DNA of 64,000 nt from Grammothele lineata (GCA_002150815.3 NDFF03000129.1:108856-172855); one strand, 5' to 3'. Shown: positions 35,847 to 48,613, counted from the stretch's first letter. The notes: generated by a model not told the origin, from the sequence alone. Program-made: numbers and translations.

Positions 35847-37714
35847 TTACACGCCCGGCGCGCCGTGCTCGTACGCGTAGGCGTGCGCGGGGCCGGGCAG
35901 CCCGTTCGGGTACGGGTAGTATGGTTCCTGGGGGCGCTCTTCGACCGGCACATTACTGTGTTGCACGTACGCTGGCCCGCCGCCGACCACGACGCCGGGG
36001 CCCATGCCGCCAACAGGCATAGGCGCCGGGGGCATGGGAGGCCCGCCGCCCCACGAAGCGGGGGCAACGACGGCGGAGGGCGGGCCGTCAAAGTACCCGC
36101 CGCTCGTGGAGGCTGCGGACGAGGGCGGCTCGGAGCAGTCGTACGGGGAGGCGGAGCGGGACATGGGCCGGTACTCGTAGTTGAGCCGGGGGAGGTTCGG
36201 CATCGCGAGCGGGAGGTGGGCGAGCTGGTCGCCGGGGAGCCCGGGTTGCTGCGCGCAACCGCTGCCGTCGATGTCGTAGGGGAAAGCGGGGGACATGGAG
36301 ACGGAGAACGAGCCGAGCGAACCCTCGCTGGCGGTGTACGGCGAGTTAGGTGTCGAGGTGCTCGAGAGCGGGGAGTGGAAGAGGGGGACGCTAGGCCGCG
36401 CCCGGAGACGCTCCAGCGAAGGGTGGTGCAGCATGCGCAGACTGCTGAGGGAGCTAGGGCGGCGGAGCACGAGGGTGGACCCGGGGTGCATCATGTCGTT
36501 GGGTGAGTGCAGGCCACGGGTGAACACTTCCGGCGAGGACCCGGCGTCGGACACGGACGCAGTAGGCGTGTACAGCGCCGCATCGGACGCCGAAGGGAGG
36601 ATGCTGTTCACGAGGGCGGACAGCTGGTAGGCGGGCCCGGACAGGACGTGCTGCATCTGGGTCGACCCCTGGCCTGCTTCGGTCCAATCTCCACACACTT
36701 GCCATATGCGGGGAGACTCTTCCCCTTGGTTCGGATCCAGGAGTCCTTCCATATAGAATGTCGGCGGACGCTCGAGAAAGAACGTCGCGGAACCCATGCC
36801 GGGAGAAACGTTCATGAAGCGCGCGTCAAGGATGTGCTCGTAGAGGAGCTCCATCTTGAAACTGCGCCCGCTAGAGCGGATGAACCACGTCAAACAGCGC
36901 TTTCCCTCGCAGGTGTAGGCGATGAGGTCGTGTTGCGGGGACGCCATGCGCCGCCAAGTGCCGATGGAGAGGTCGGAGCAAGGGAAGACCGTCACCTCTG
37001 CGTAGCGGCGCAGTTAGCCATATTACAGTGTCCAGACGGGATGCGAACTACCTTCGTCCTCGTGAATGAGTGCGTGGATGTCCACGTCGAAGCCGCTGGC
37101 GAGCTCCGGAGGGCTCTCGGGCGGGGGCTCTAGCTTTTCAACGGCACGAGCCTTGAGCTTGAGCTGAAGCTTGGCTTTTGCACGCCTGTCGGAAACAAGT
37201 GATGAGTGTACTGAAACACCGGGCGAGGAGAAAGACGCGAACCTGTTCTGGAACCAGATCTGGGTCTGCCGCTCATCCATGCCGAGCTGGCGGGCGATGT
37301 CCCTGCGCCTGGCGGAGGTGGGGCTGTTGTCGGCCGCAAAGTACTCTTCGAGCTTGAGGAGCTGCTCTGGGTTCACGCGCGAGCGCTTACGCCTCTGTTT
37401 GACCTCGCCGGGGCCGAGGGAACCACAGGAGATGGCGCGTCGGAGGAGCGGATTCTGGGCGGGGTCGAACTTGTCCTGGAGAGCGGCCGAGTTTGGCGCG
37501 ACGTCTGACTGAGTGGGGGAGAGGGCAGAAGAGACGGGGGACGAAGCGGCAGACTCGGACGTCTCGTGGACGGCGGCGAGGGAGAACGATGGGAGATCGC
37601 GGGTGGAGAGAGGGGCGAGAGCTACTCTGGGGCTAGTCTGGGTAGGGGTGCCATTGGCTGGAGAAGAGATGAGCGAGAGGGAGAGGAGAGGGAAGGGAGA
37701 GACGCACGTTGCAT
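35847..37714 (-). CDS. homeodomain transcription factor
   Basis: The start codon is in a 7-nt coding exon (ATGCAAC, from 37714) joined to a Ser/Thr/Pro-rich N-terminal segment. The homeodomain follows: KQRRKRSRVNPEQLLKLEEY, then RRRDIARQLGMDERQTQIWF, then QNR, an intron, and RAKAKLQ, with the recognition-helix WFQNRR intact. After an acidic linker, the conserved block FPCSDLSIGTWRRM, AYTCEGKRCLTWFIRSSG and FFLERPPTFYMEG resembles the region seen C-terminal to the homeodomain in a class of fungal regulators such as fission yeast Phx1. The remainder is Pro/Gly/Ser-rich and ends at 35847. Homologues in mushrooms include developmental regulators, but the exact orthologue cannot be fixed here. Confidence 0.9.
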
Positions 37715-39823
37715 GGTGGGCCAGCGGCTAGGTTGTACGACGAGATGGACTGGAACGAGATGACAAGGAGGGTTTGAACGGAAGACTGGGGCGACGTCTG
37801 AGCCAGCCTACAGCGCGCGATGACCGACGAGTCTGGGGGAAAGAGGAGGGGTCGGTGCCAGCGATGAGTCGGGAAGCGAAGGCGGGGCTGGGCGCGGGGA
37901 GACTGGCGGACGTCGGACGGTCAGAGAGGCGTCGGGGGACGCGCAAAGACGCGTAGACCTGGAGAAGAGGAGAAGGGGATGAGCGAGCAGAAGAGAGAGG
38001 GGATAAAGAGAGCTGACGTCTGCGGTCGCGAACGGGGACGCGGAGGCGGGAGACGCGGTTGGGCGAAGATGGCAAAAGGAAGACGGGCCCGGCTATGGAT
38101 GGGACGGGGATTGGACGAGAGCTAAGGGACGAGCATTCGAGAGCGGAGGACTAGGACGAAAAGGGGGAGAGAAAGGCAAGGAGTGATCGGGGGAGGAGAA
38201 AGGAGAGAGGACGGGACGGCGGGGTGGCCGGCCACTGCAGAAGGTGTCTGCTCGCTGCGGACAGCGTTGGCGGGCGCTGGAGGGACTTGGAGGATGGGCG
38301 AGCGGGCAGGGACGCGCTTCGGGCGCGAGCTTAAGGCTGGCCGGGGCCGGAACACGCACGAGCTCTACACGCTCTCAGTGGACTCGCTCAGGGAGAGGGC
38401 AGGCGTCGGTGGCCGTCGCAGGCCGCCAGTCGCGCCGATCGCCAAAGTCGCGCCGAACGCTGCATCCGCGATCGCAATCTCCCCCGCAGGCACCCGGGCG
38501 CTCAACGATCCCTCCGTCGTCGCGCCCGTCTCCTCGTCCGTCAACGTTCCGCTCACGGCACCCACCCTCGCCCCCTCCCCAAGCCTCGTCGACCCTGCCC
38601 ACAGACCGTCACTCTTGCGTCTTCGCGCCGCAGGGACGCACGAAGACGTGCGCCGGCTGCTCCGCGCCGGGCAGCCGGGCAGCCGCAGGGTAAAGCCTTG
38701 CGCGGCTCGAGAAGCAGCACTCGGGCATCCCGACTCGTGCGGACGGCCTTCGCCAGCGTGCTCGCCTGATCCGTTGCTATGCCCGTTGCCATCCATCACC
38801 TCCTCCTCTCCCGTCATCCGTCCCCACTCCTCCCTCCCACCGCCTTCTTCTCGCCCCAGCACCCACTCCTCCCCGACAATCTACGAACGCGTTTCATATC
38901 ATCCTTCCTCCTCCCACCCGACCTCTCCTGGTACGCGCCTTTCGCCATCCACGTCTCTTCCTCTCCCTCCACGCGGCCCGCCATCGCCCGACGTCACCGC
39001 TCGTCAATGCCACTCGCCCCGCGGCTCGCCCCAAATTCAGGGTCGCAGGCCTCTCTGATCCCAACCGCGCCATCTCCGTCTCCGAATCTTCGGCTCTTCC
39101 CGGCTCCGTTCATACTCACCTGCCATACACGGCTCTCTCATCCCGGCTCAACATCCCCCCACGCTCCCGCCCTCCCCTCCCGGAGTCCCGCCCGACTGAA
39201 CCCACACGCTCGCGGGAGCGTGCAGATCTCGGCCCAACCTTCCCCAAAGCCTATATCCCCCTAAATAGGTTTATGCTCTTTTCCGGTCCTCCCGGGCTCC
39301 ACTTAGAACACACCCTCTCTCGCTTGTTGTCTGCTTGGACACCGGCCTAGCTCTCTGCTTCACGTCAGAATTCTAGGCTGGGGTTGGAGGACGTTGCCTT
39401 CATTTGCAGCACGCATTGGGGCATTCCACGCCAGACCGACGACAGATTCTTCTGACGCCGTCAGCGTGCCAGAGATGCACGCGATCGACATCGGGCACGT
39501 CGTAGCTTCTTCATTATCGACCTTCCATCCAACATTAGTCGTCTTCTCCACCTTATCACAAGCTGCTTCTGTAGAGCTACCGAATCACGAGAGAAACAGC
39601 TTTCATACGTACTTGCCTCGGCTATACCCTTCTTCGGGGTGAGGGGGGAGGATACTGTGGTTACAGGGGACATATACGATACTTACGCGAGCGAGGTCGA
39701 GCGAGGCGCGATAGACGAGTCGAGGCCACAACGCAAAAGAAACACAGAAACAAACCACGGGCCACTGTCCGGCGCTGCCAACCCACCCGTGCGACACGCG
39801 CAGCCCTCGAGGACGGGAGCAGA
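37715..39823. other. long upstream region of the homeodomain gene, no recognised gene
   Basis: This is 2.1 kb between two minus-strand genes. The first about 450 bases are purine-rich on the plus strand. A 291-codon plus-strand ORF (38183-39058) is Pro/Ser/Ala/Arg-rich with no recognised domain and is probably compositional. The proximal part likely holds the promoter and leader of the homeodomain gene. The distal part holds the 3' flank of the U1-70K gene. Confidence 0.5.
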
Positions 39824-41259
39824 CTAGTAGCGTGGACGCTTCGCGTCCCGGTCATCATACCCACCAGGTCCTTCGCGCTTGAGGTCGCCGCGGTACCCTC
39901 CGCCTCCGCCTCCTCCAAAGCCGCCGCCTGGCGGTCCATACCCACCAGGTCCCCCCGGTCCTCCTCCGGGCGGTCCGCCAAATCCTCCAGGGCCTCCTCC
40001 GCCGCCGTATCCGCCAGGCCCGTGTCCGCCGCCAGGTGGGCCGCCGCCGTATCCGTGGTCCACTGGTCCGCCAAAGCCGCCGCCTTGGTAACCAATTCCG
40101 CCGCCACGACCCCTGCCCAAGGGTAAGTAAACAAACGCGCCGAAAAAGAGCAAAAACCATACCTGTAGCCTCCTCCACCACCGAACCCTCCTCGTCCACC
40201 GCCGCCGCCGCCAAAGTCGTCCCGCGGGCCACCGAATCTGTCGCCGCCGCCAAACCCACCTCGTCCGCCGCGGAAGCCTCCACCGCGGCCTCCGCCTCGG
40301 AAGCCCCCGCGGTCGCCACCACGGAAGCCACCACGGAATCCGCCCCGCCCCCCGCCACCACCGGCGCTGGAGAACATGGGCGGCTCGGGCTTGGGCCTAC
40401 CACCCAGCCCGCCTCCGAGGCGCCGGGGCTTCCAGCCCCGCACGGTGCGCCCGCGCTCAACGTCGACAAGCACACGCTTGCCCATGATGTGCAGCCTGTC
40501 TGATTCTTTGTATGCAGCTAGAGGGGAGGGGAAAAGGCGTCACGCGAGCGAGGGCGTCGTCGACGTGCAGAGTCATGCTGGGTGAGCGTGTCAAGGGAGC
40601 GGAGGGTGTGTGTTACCTTTCATGTCGCGTTCTCGCTCGAAGACGATGAACGCGTAGCCTCTGCTGCGTCCGTTCTTGTCACGGACGATCCTCACCCGTT
40701 CAATGCTACCGAAGCTTTCAAACTCCCTCCGAAGGTCGTTCTCAGTGGCGGTCTTGTGCTGTAGAGAAATAGTGTGAGTTAGAATATTCGAAAGCCTCAG
40801 ACGGTTTGTCAACGCACCAAGCGTGAGATGAACAAGGTCTTGTAAGGGTCACCAATGGCTTCGGGATCCTCGGACGGTTTGTCTGCAAAACGAAGCATGA
40901 GCAGCAGAAACAGCCAGAGGAAAAGGCGACGCACAGTTGTCCTTGCAACGCTGGAACTCCTCGGCCTTCTTTTTCTTGCGTTCCTCTCTGCGGATCTGCC
41001 GCTTCGTCTCCTCCGCGAGGGTGAACGTCGGTTCCTCTCCTTCCTCCATCCCGTCGCCGTCGCGCTCGCCGGTGTTGCCCGACTCCATCATGCCCTGCGT
41101 CTTCGCCTCGCGGAGCTGCGCAAGGAGCTGGGCGACGCCCTCGACATTTTTGGACCGGATGCGGTCAATGTCCCTGTCGAGCGGCCGTGTATAGGGCAAC
41201 GGAGGCCGAGGGGCGAAGAGTTTGAGGAGGTTAGGCGGGAGAAGGTGGGTGCCGGGCAT
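39824..41259 (-). CDS. U1 small nuclear ribonucleoprotein 70 kDa protein
   Basis: U1-70K binds U1 snRNA stem-loop I during 5' splice site recognition. The N-terminus [20 protein letters not shown] is followed by a long charged helix ([20 protein letters not shown]) and, after an intron, [21 protein letters not shown] (RNP2 LFISRL). After another intron come [20 protein letters not shown] and RNP1 RGYAFIVF, then [19 protein letters not shown] and [17 protein letters not shown], the diagnostic post-RRM block. The C-terminal tail is Gly-rich with RGG/GRGG repeats and ends [10 protein letters not shown]. The animal RS/RE-rich tail is not present. The gene is divergent from COX10. Confidence 0.93.
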
Positions 41260-41666
41260 GGTGTGTGCAGGTCAAGCGGGGAGTGTGGTTGACGTGCTGG
41301 AGTGAGGTGGCTGGTCGGTTGGTTGGGAAGAATAGAGGGGGGTAAGGTACGTGGGACAAGGGGGACGTGGCAAGATAAATAGTGCACTTCCAACTGCGTA
41401 TGAACAGGCTCGGCTGCCCCGAGCGTCGTCGTCTTCGTCGCCGTCGCCGCCGCGTTCGACTCGAGCTCGTCAGTGATGGTGGAGGTGGAAAGCAAGCACA
41501 GCTGGACGCGCGCCGGCCTCGGACGCGCAGACGTCCCACGCGTCTCGGCGCCTCCGGCCGCTTCTCCAACGACCGCAGTGGCACACTCCGTTCGAGCTCT
41601 CCCCAAGCTCTTTCCGCAGCCCCCGTATGTGCTCATCCTGTGCTGTGTATACGTTGACTCACGGTA
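41260..41666. promoter_or_regulatory. bidirectional promoter region, U1-70K / COX10
   Basis: These 407 bp lie between divergent start codons. Short ORFs on both strands are not supported. Confidence 0.55.
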
Positions 41667-42995
41667 TTGCCAGATGAAATGACTGGCCTGTCTCCCGCCC
41701 TTTCGATTCATGTCTGCCGCTCCTCCTTCGGCGCCTTTCCTCGTGCACGCCCTTCCGTAGCGTCCCGATTTGCGTCCACATTCGCCGCCTCCAAACGCAC
41801 CTCCTTTGCGGCATTCTTCTTCGATAACCACAGATGGTCTTCGCCGTCAAGGGATGCACGCTCGCCTCCGCAGGCCGTCGCTCAAACAGTCCGGGGCCAC
41901 TCCGTCGGTGCCGCCTATGCTCCCCTTGAGGGGGCCCCGACTCTCCGGCAAGCCGAGGTGCTCACGCCCCGACGACTAGCTCGGGTCTACACGCAGCTGG
42001 CAAAGACGAATCTCACCGCACTCGTCGTCCTCACCGCCATGGCCAGCGTAGCCATCTCCCCCTTACCCACCACCGTCCCTGTCCTCCTCTCCACCGCAGT
42101 CGGGACCGCCCTCTGTTCCGCCTCCGCAAACGCCCTCAACCAGATACAAGAGGTCCCTTACGACGCCCAGATGGCCCGCACTCGCAATCGCCCCCTCGTC
42201 CGGCACGCACTCAGCCCGCTCCATGCTACCGGTTATGCCCTCGTGACAGGCATCGCTGGGCCCGCTCTTCTCTGGACAATGACCAACCCCACCACGGCCC
42301 TCCTCGGCGCGGCGAACATCGCATTATATGCCGGGGCATACACCTATCTCAAGCGCAAGAGCACACTCAACACCTGGGTCGGTGCCGTCGTCGGCGGTCT
42401 CCCCCCGCTCATGGGCTGGACCGCCGTCGGCGGCTCTCTCCTCCCCTCCTCCCTCCAGTCTGTCGAGCTCGTCCTCCCATCTTTCCTCTCTTCCGTCCCT
42501 GTGGACATCATGGCGGCCGCGGAGAACCCCCTCGCGCCCCTCTCGCTCTTCCTGCTGCTCTACAGCTGGCAGTTCCCCCACTTCAACGGCCTCTCGCACC
42601 TCGTCCGCGAGTCTTACGCGCAGGCGGGCTACCGCATGCTCTGCGTCCTCGACCCCCGCAAGAACGGCGCCGTCGCGTTCCGCCACGCGCTCCTCCTCGT
42701 CCCTGCGACGTCCCTCCTCATGCCGCTCGCCGGTCTGACCACTTGGGCGTTCGCGCTGACGAGCCTCGTTCCGCACGCGTTGTGCATAGACGCAGCGTGG
42801 AAGTACTGGAGACATGGTGGGGAGAAGCACGCGAGGAAGATGTTCTTGCACAGTATTTGGTCGTTGCCGGTCTTGCTCGGTCTCATGATGTTCCACAAAC
42901 GGGGCATGGATTGGGGTTCGTGGATTGGTATGGGGGGAGATGATGTAGATGGGGATGGAGAGCAGTCAGAAAAAGCAGCGAGCCAGTCTGCTTGA
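41667..42995 (+). CDS. COX10: protoheme IX farnesyltransferase, mitochondrial (COX10)
   Basis: This is a UbiA-family prenyltransferase that makes heme O for cytochrome c oxidase in the inner mitochondrial membrane. It is a single open frame of 442 codons, unusual here for lacking introns. The N-terminus is Arg/Ser/Ala-rich (FPRARPSVASRFASTFAA), as in a mitochondrial presequence. The core starts LTPRRLARVYTQLAKTNLTA, followed by the Asp/Asn-rich motif NALNQIQEVPYDAQMARTRN-RPLV, the second motif in TYLKRKSTLNTWVGAVVGGL-PPLMGW, and SWQFPHFNGLSH. Multiple membrane helices are evident. A second in-frame ATG at 41679 could also start translation. The gene converges on the ZNF830-like gene with 79 bp between stops. 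Confidence 0.95.
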   Translation: MPDEMTGLSPALSIHVCRSSFGAFPRARPSVASRFASTFAASKRTSFAAFFFDNHRWSSPSRDARSPPQAVAQTVRGHSVGAAYAPLEGAPTLRQAEVLTPRRLARVYTQLAKTNLTALVVLTAMASVAISPLPTTVPVLLSTAVGTALCSASANALNQIQEVPYDAQMARTRNRPLVRHALSPLHATGYALVTGIAGPALLWTMTNPTTALLGAANIALYAGAYTYLKRKSTLNTWVGAVVGGLPPLMGWTAVGGSLLPSSLQSVELVLPSFLSSVPVDIMAAAENPLAPLSLFLLLYSWQFPHFNGLSHLVRESYAQAGYRMLCVLDPRKNGAVAFRHALLLVPATSLLMPLAGLTTWAFALTSLVPHALCIDAAWKYWRHGGEKHARKMFLHSIWSLPVLLGLMMFHKRGMDWGSWIGMGGDDVDGDGEQSEKAASQSA

Positions 42996-43074
42996 GACGT
43001 TTCATGTCACTACACTATAGTCTAGCAATACATTCCGGAATTCACTTACACAGAGATAATTGTGCGAGGCACGC

Positions 43075-43935
43075 CTACTTTGCGCCCTTTTTCGCAGCCT
43101 TGGCTGCCTCTCGTCGCGCCTTCAAAGCGTCCAACTTCGTTCTTAGGGCAGAAACTCGCGCATCGGCCTCCTCTTGCGCCTGCTCCTCCTCTAGTAATCG
43201 GTCCATAATCAGCTCCCGTTCGTCTTGCTCCTTCTTCCGCCGCAGACCCTCCTCGTCCAACACGTCCTTCTCTTCCCCTCCTTCAGCCGCTGCCTGTGCA
43301 TCCGATGGGAAGCCCTGTGGGACCTCGGCGGCAAGGACGGGCTCCGCCATGACCGTCGCCCGGTCGTACGTCTCCTGGTAATCGGGCGCGTCGATCACCG
43401 ACTGCTGGAACTTCTGCCACTCGAGGTCGAGCGCGTCCGTCCCCGCTGGAGGTGCCGCTGCCTGCCCGTCTGCGACGTCCCCGTCCTGCTCCTCTTCGTC
43501 CTCTTCTCGCGGGGGCGGCGCCATCGACGGGTCGGAGAAGAAGTCAGCGGGCAACGCGCCCTTAGCTGCTGTCGACGCGGCCCTTGGAGGTGCAGCGGCA
43601 GGCTCCTCGCTCTCGACGCGCCGCTTCTTCGTGTCGGACAGGTTCCCGTCCTCGTTGTCTTCCGCCTCGTCCACATCCATGGCTTTGCGCTTGAGGCTCT
43701 CCCGCTCTCGCTCCTCTTCCGCCCGCTGAGCCTCGCGGGCCTGCTCCTGACGCAGGCGCGCCGCGTTCGTGCGGTGCGCCTTGCTCCCGATGTGGCCCTC
43801 CCATGCGGATGCGTGTTTGACCGAGGTGCCGCAGGCCACGCATCGGAGCTGACCTGAAGAGTTGTACGAGGCGAGTGGGTGTGTGATGCGAGCCTCTTGC
43901 CGTTTGGCTTTCAGGAGAGCACGAACGTCCGCCAT
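43075..43935 (-). CDS. ZNF830-like C2H2 zinc finger, coiled-coil protein
   Basis: The 286-codon uninterrupted gene starts at MADVRALLKAKRQEARITHP (43935); upstream in-frame ATGs lack family resemblance. A single U1-type zinc finger follows: CVACGTSVKHASAWEGHIGS-KAH. The middle is acidic with a putative nuclear signal (DTKKRRVES), then LPADFFSDPSMAPPPRE and DALDLEWQKFQQSVID. The C-terminal helix is rich in Glu/Arg/Lys and ends AAKAAKKGAK. ZNF830 homologues are nuclear and linked to splicing and genome maintenance in animals; the fungal role is inferred only. Confidence 0.85.
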   Translation of the reverse strand: MADVRALLKAKRQEARITHPLASYNSSGQLRCVACGTSVKHASAWEGHIGSKAHRTNAARLRQEQAREAQRAEEERERESLKRKAMDVDEAEDNEDGNLSDTKKRRVESEEPAAAPPRAASTAAKGALPADFFSDPSMAPPPREEDEEEQDGDVADGQAAAPPAGTDALDLEWQKFQQSVIDAPDYQETYDRATVMAEPVLAAEVPQGFPSDAQAAAEGGEEKDVLDEEGLRRKKEQDERELIMDRLLEEEQAQEEADARVSALRTKLDALKARREAAKAAKKGAK

Positions 43936-44196
43936 GAGCCAGTATAAGAGAGCTGGAGTTGACACAGCAAGTGGGGGAGACTGGGAAGAGGCTCGGTGGC
44001 TGAAGGGATCGGGAATGACGATGCACACGCGCTTTGCACACGGGCATTAAGCGAGGTAAAGATATCATTACGTAAGCATATAGGATGTTCAACACGGCAG
44101 AGACTACAGTAAGACGCCCATCGCTCCCAACATGGTACTCTCCAGCCATCCATCGCATCCTCAACGAGAGGTTTTGTTGCCGCAGACAGTTGCCCC

Positions 44197-46003
44197 TTAT
44201 GCGGACTTGTCCTTGAACATGTTCTTGATCGCCTCCGTCGAGTACGACTTGGGGCGCTCGAGAGCTGTAGAATACTTGCGTCAGACGCTATGTTCAACAA
44301 CACGAACGAATAGGACACGTACGAGCACCAAGAGCGCGGTCCCAGATAAGCTGAGCAGCGACACCAAACGCACGAGAGACACCGAAGAGAACGGTGTAGA
44401 AGTTCATCTGGTCGAGACCGTAGTGGGTCAGGAGCACACCGGAGTGCGCGTCAACGTTCGGCCAGGGGTTCTTCGCCTTGCCGGCCTCGAGAAGGACACC
44501 GGGGACGATGTTGTACACCTGATTGACCAGCTTGAACATCTTGTTGTCCGGGAGGTGCTTGAGCGCGAACTCGCGCTGCGCCATATAGCGCGGGTCGGTC
44601 TTGCGGAGGACGGCGTGGCCGTACCCGGGCACGACCTGGCCGCCCTTGAGGGTCGTCCAGACGTACTCACGGACAGCATCGTCAGTCGCATCCTCGCCGA
44701 TCTTGGACTGCATCTTGCGGAGCCAGATCAGCACCTCCTGGTTTGCAAGCCCGTGGAGAGGACCGGCGAGACCGTTCAAGGAAGCGCCGAAGGCGAGGAA
44801 GGGGTCTGAGAGGGCGGAGCCGACGAGCTTGCCGGTGTGTGCCGAAACGTTGCCACCCTCGTGGTCCGAATGAATGGTGATGTACAGACGCATGAGCTCG
44901 ACGAAGTCGGGCTTGTCGGCGAAACCGAGGAGGTTGGCAAGGTTGTACGAGTAGTCCTTGTCGGCGTCGATGGCGGGAAGCTTACCGCCGCCATACACGT
45001 TGCGGTAGATGCGACCAGCGATGGCGGGGAGCTTGGCAATCCTAGAGGAATGTTGTCAATAAGGCGAGACATATGCAAGTCGATCAATCATAGGCGTACA
45101 AGTCCATGGAGTCCTCGAAGGTGGGCTGCCAGTATTCCTTCTTGGAGATACCCTGCTGGTAAGCCTTGGCGAATGCCGAGTCGTGGTTGAGCTAGACGGA
45201 GATATCGGGCCGAGTAAGAAGCGTGATAGGCGGAAGCAGTTGACGTCAAAAATTACCGCAGTGACAGCGAGCGAGAACTGGGACATGGGGTGGAGGGTGG
45301 GCGGGCAGCGGTCGAGGATCTCCTCAACGAAGGAGGGGAGTGACGCGCGGGCGGCCCAGTCCTTGGAGAGGGCAGTGACCTGCTCCTGAGTGGGAACCTC
45401 GCCAGTAAGGAGAAGCCAGAAAAGAGCCTCGGGAAGAGGCTCAGACCCGCCGGGGGCCTTCGGAAGAAGTTCCTGGCACTCAGGGATAGACTTGCCGCGA
45501 AAACGGATACCCTCCTCTGAAGAAGAAAATGAGCAAAGTAACTCGGAAGAAAAGAAGAGCGCTTACCGGCGTCGAGAACGGAACCCTCCCAGATGAGGGC
45601 AGGGAGGCCACGCATACCGCTAAGCGATTAAATTGAGGAGATTGAGCGGGCATATCGTGGGAAGGACGTACCCGTAGAGCTGGTCGACGAGGACGGGGCC
45701 AAACGACTTCTTGCCGTGTTCTACGCGCGCGGCCTTGACCTAGTGCCAGCCGATGAGGCGGCGCGCATGCATGAGAAAATAATGTAAACGCACATTTTCA
45801 AGCTCGACGGGGATGAGCTCCGCGAGACGCTCCTTCAAGGTTGGTGCCTTCGCGGAGGTGGACGCAAACCTGGCCGAGCGCGCGAAGGCGGAACGACGCG
45901 ACTATGGAGTAAAAGAATATGTGAGCATCGCAACTTGCGGAGGAACATGACACACAAGAAAACAAACCTGCTGGATGGCGGAGCGAAGGGCGGCAGACTG
46001 CAT
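44197..46003 (-). CDS. CIT1: mitochondrial citrate synthase
   Basis: The enzyme condenses acetyl-CoA and oxaloacetate in the TCA cycle. The N-terminus [12 protein letters not shown], spliced to [20 protein letters not shown], is a mitochondrial presequence. Then come [37 protein letters not shown] and [15 protein letters not shown]. Catalytic residues are visible: His in [20 protein letters not shown], His in [18 protein letters not shown] and Asp in [10 protein letters not shown]. The end is [26 protein letters not shown] with the stop at 44197-44199. There are six or more short introns. The gene is divergent from TRM8 (271 bp). Confidence 0.96.
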
Positions 46004-46274
46004 GGCTGGCTGGGGAGGGATGGGATGGGGAAGAAGAGAGCTCGCTGGCGGCGCGGGGCCTTGATATGTGTACCCCGGTCGCGCGATGCACGTGACGTGT
46101 GCTCCGACTTTTCCGAGGCTTCCGACTGGCCCCTGCCGGGCCGCGTCCCTGATTGGCCGGCGACGGACGAGCGAGTGCAGCCACTTCTCTAACCGCCGTT
46201 TCTCACCACCCGCGAGAAGCCGACCGCCTCGCCCGACGCGTCCTCGGACGACCATCTCCTCCTTCTCGGACGAC
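46004..46274. promoter_or_regulatory. bidirectional promoter region, citrate synthase / TRM8
   Basis: These 271 bp lie between divergent start codons. The sequence includes palindrome-like GC-rich tracts near 46085-46150 (for example GCACGTGACGTGTGC with a CACGTG E-box). This is inference from motif only. Confidence 0.55.
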
Positions 46275-47278
<1,004 letters not shown>

Positions 47279-47350
47279 CCAAACTCCGCGAGTGTTTGTG
47301 TGCGAGTATGGGTGCCGTCGAGCGAAGGAAAAGTTGGTTTGGAGGAATAT

Positions 47351-48250
47351 TCAGATTCTGTCCTCCATCACTATGTCTCGGTCGTCCGCCACGCCGGGTT
47401 TTGGGCCTGTTGCCTCCATTGCGCCGACAAGGGTCACGGTGCGGTCTTTGACCGCCAACTTCATCTCTTTGTGTATCGTCTGCCCCGCCTCGCAAGCAAG
47501 CTCGAAGAGCTCCCGGAAGCGATCGACGTGAAGCCGTGTCTCCATCGTGACGAGAGTGACCTTGCGGGTGCGCGGCATGACGGCGACCGTCATGTGCGGT
47601 ATGTCGTTTTCCTCGAGCGTTGTGAGGTCAAGCAGAGGGGAGGTTGAATGTACACCGCCGGAGACGGCACAGACGAAGTCATGGAGGGGGACACCCGCAT
47701 TGATCAGGGCGAGGGTGGTAGCGTTTATGCAGGCGGCGAGTAATGATCCGTCCTGTTGGAGGACATGGACGTAGATGTCAATCTGGGTGCGGGGATAGAG
47801 GGTGGTTTGTACGACGGGCTCGAAGGTGGAAGCGATCATGGAGGCGAGCTGGAGCACTCGTCTGATTGCTTGGAATTGCCTGAGCGCAAAACAAGGGCAA
47901 AAGGAGAAGATGAGCTCACCGGTCTGCGCGAGAGCGTTTTCTGCGCTCGCCAGTACTAAAAGGCGCGACGCTCATCTCGACATTGAGGACCGCGCGATCG
48001 TGGAGGGTCTGGGAGCGCATTTTTGCCTCGCGAGGGCCGAAGACGGTCACGAGAACTTGTGTGAGGCCGTGGGTGATGGTAGCCGAGCCATCTGCGGTGC
48101 CCTGCTGGGAGAGGTCTATGGATACGTCGCGGAGCTCATACTGTTTGCGGCCATCTGAACGGAAGCCGCCATCGTTGAGTATTTCTATGCGTGAGCTCTG
48201 AACGAGGATGAGCGCGGCATACAAGCGCTGAGTGTATAGAAACGGACCAT
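47351..48250 (-). CDS. RRP41: exosome complex RNase PH-like subunit RRP41 (SKI6)
   Basis: RRP41 is a core ring subunit of the RNA exosome. The best start is an ATG at 48250 that forms a coding exon of only three bases. A 50-nt intron with GTCCGT donor and CAG acceptor precedes SSRIEILNDGGFRSDGRKQY, matching the family start. Then come GSATITHGLTQVLVTVFGPR, NVEMSVAPFSTGERRKR, an intron, DIYVHVLQQDGSLLAACINA, TTLALINAGVPLHDFV and LTTLEENDIPHMTVAVMP. The end is VADDRDIVMEDRI. The phosphorolytic residues are degenerate in eukaryotic RRP41 generally; I did not find evidence for activity. The N-terminal exon is inferred. Confidence 0.9.
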
Positions 48251-48613
48251 GAGTGGTGGCTGATGCAAAAACAACCGACACAAGGATGGCTGAGTCCAAG
48301 GGAGCGATGGTTGTCAAAGATTTGAGAAATAAGCTGAAGGAGGTTCGCCACAATCGCGTCTGTCTCGGACCGAGATTAGGCGAAGTTTCTAGGTTAGGGT
48401 TTATTTGGTACGCGGACGTCGGCAGGGAATCGGGCTGGATCGGTGCAGCACCGAGCGACGACTCGCGACGTGGTCGGGCAAGTATTGGCAGCTGCTTGTT
48501 GTGTCCATCGGTCACGGAAGCGAATCCCCATATGGCCGCCCACCGCTGCGTTTGCTGCAGTCAGCCTTATCTCCCCCGAACCACCACCACCACCAAGCAA
48601 AGTCTAATACGCC
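48251..48613. promoter_or_regulatory. bidirectional promoter region, RRP41 / nicotinate phosphoribosyltransferase
   Basis: These 363 bp lie between divergent start codons. A CACCACCACCACC run lies just before the plus-strand ATG. Confidence 0.5.

Noticed and set aside
38183..39058. 291-codon plus-strand ORF between the homeodomain and U1-70K genes, with a phrase like an ankyrin helix
   Set aside because: Low-complexity Pro/Ser/Arg composition, overlapping ORFs in other frames, and no repeat of the ankyrin-like phrase. Treated as compositional.
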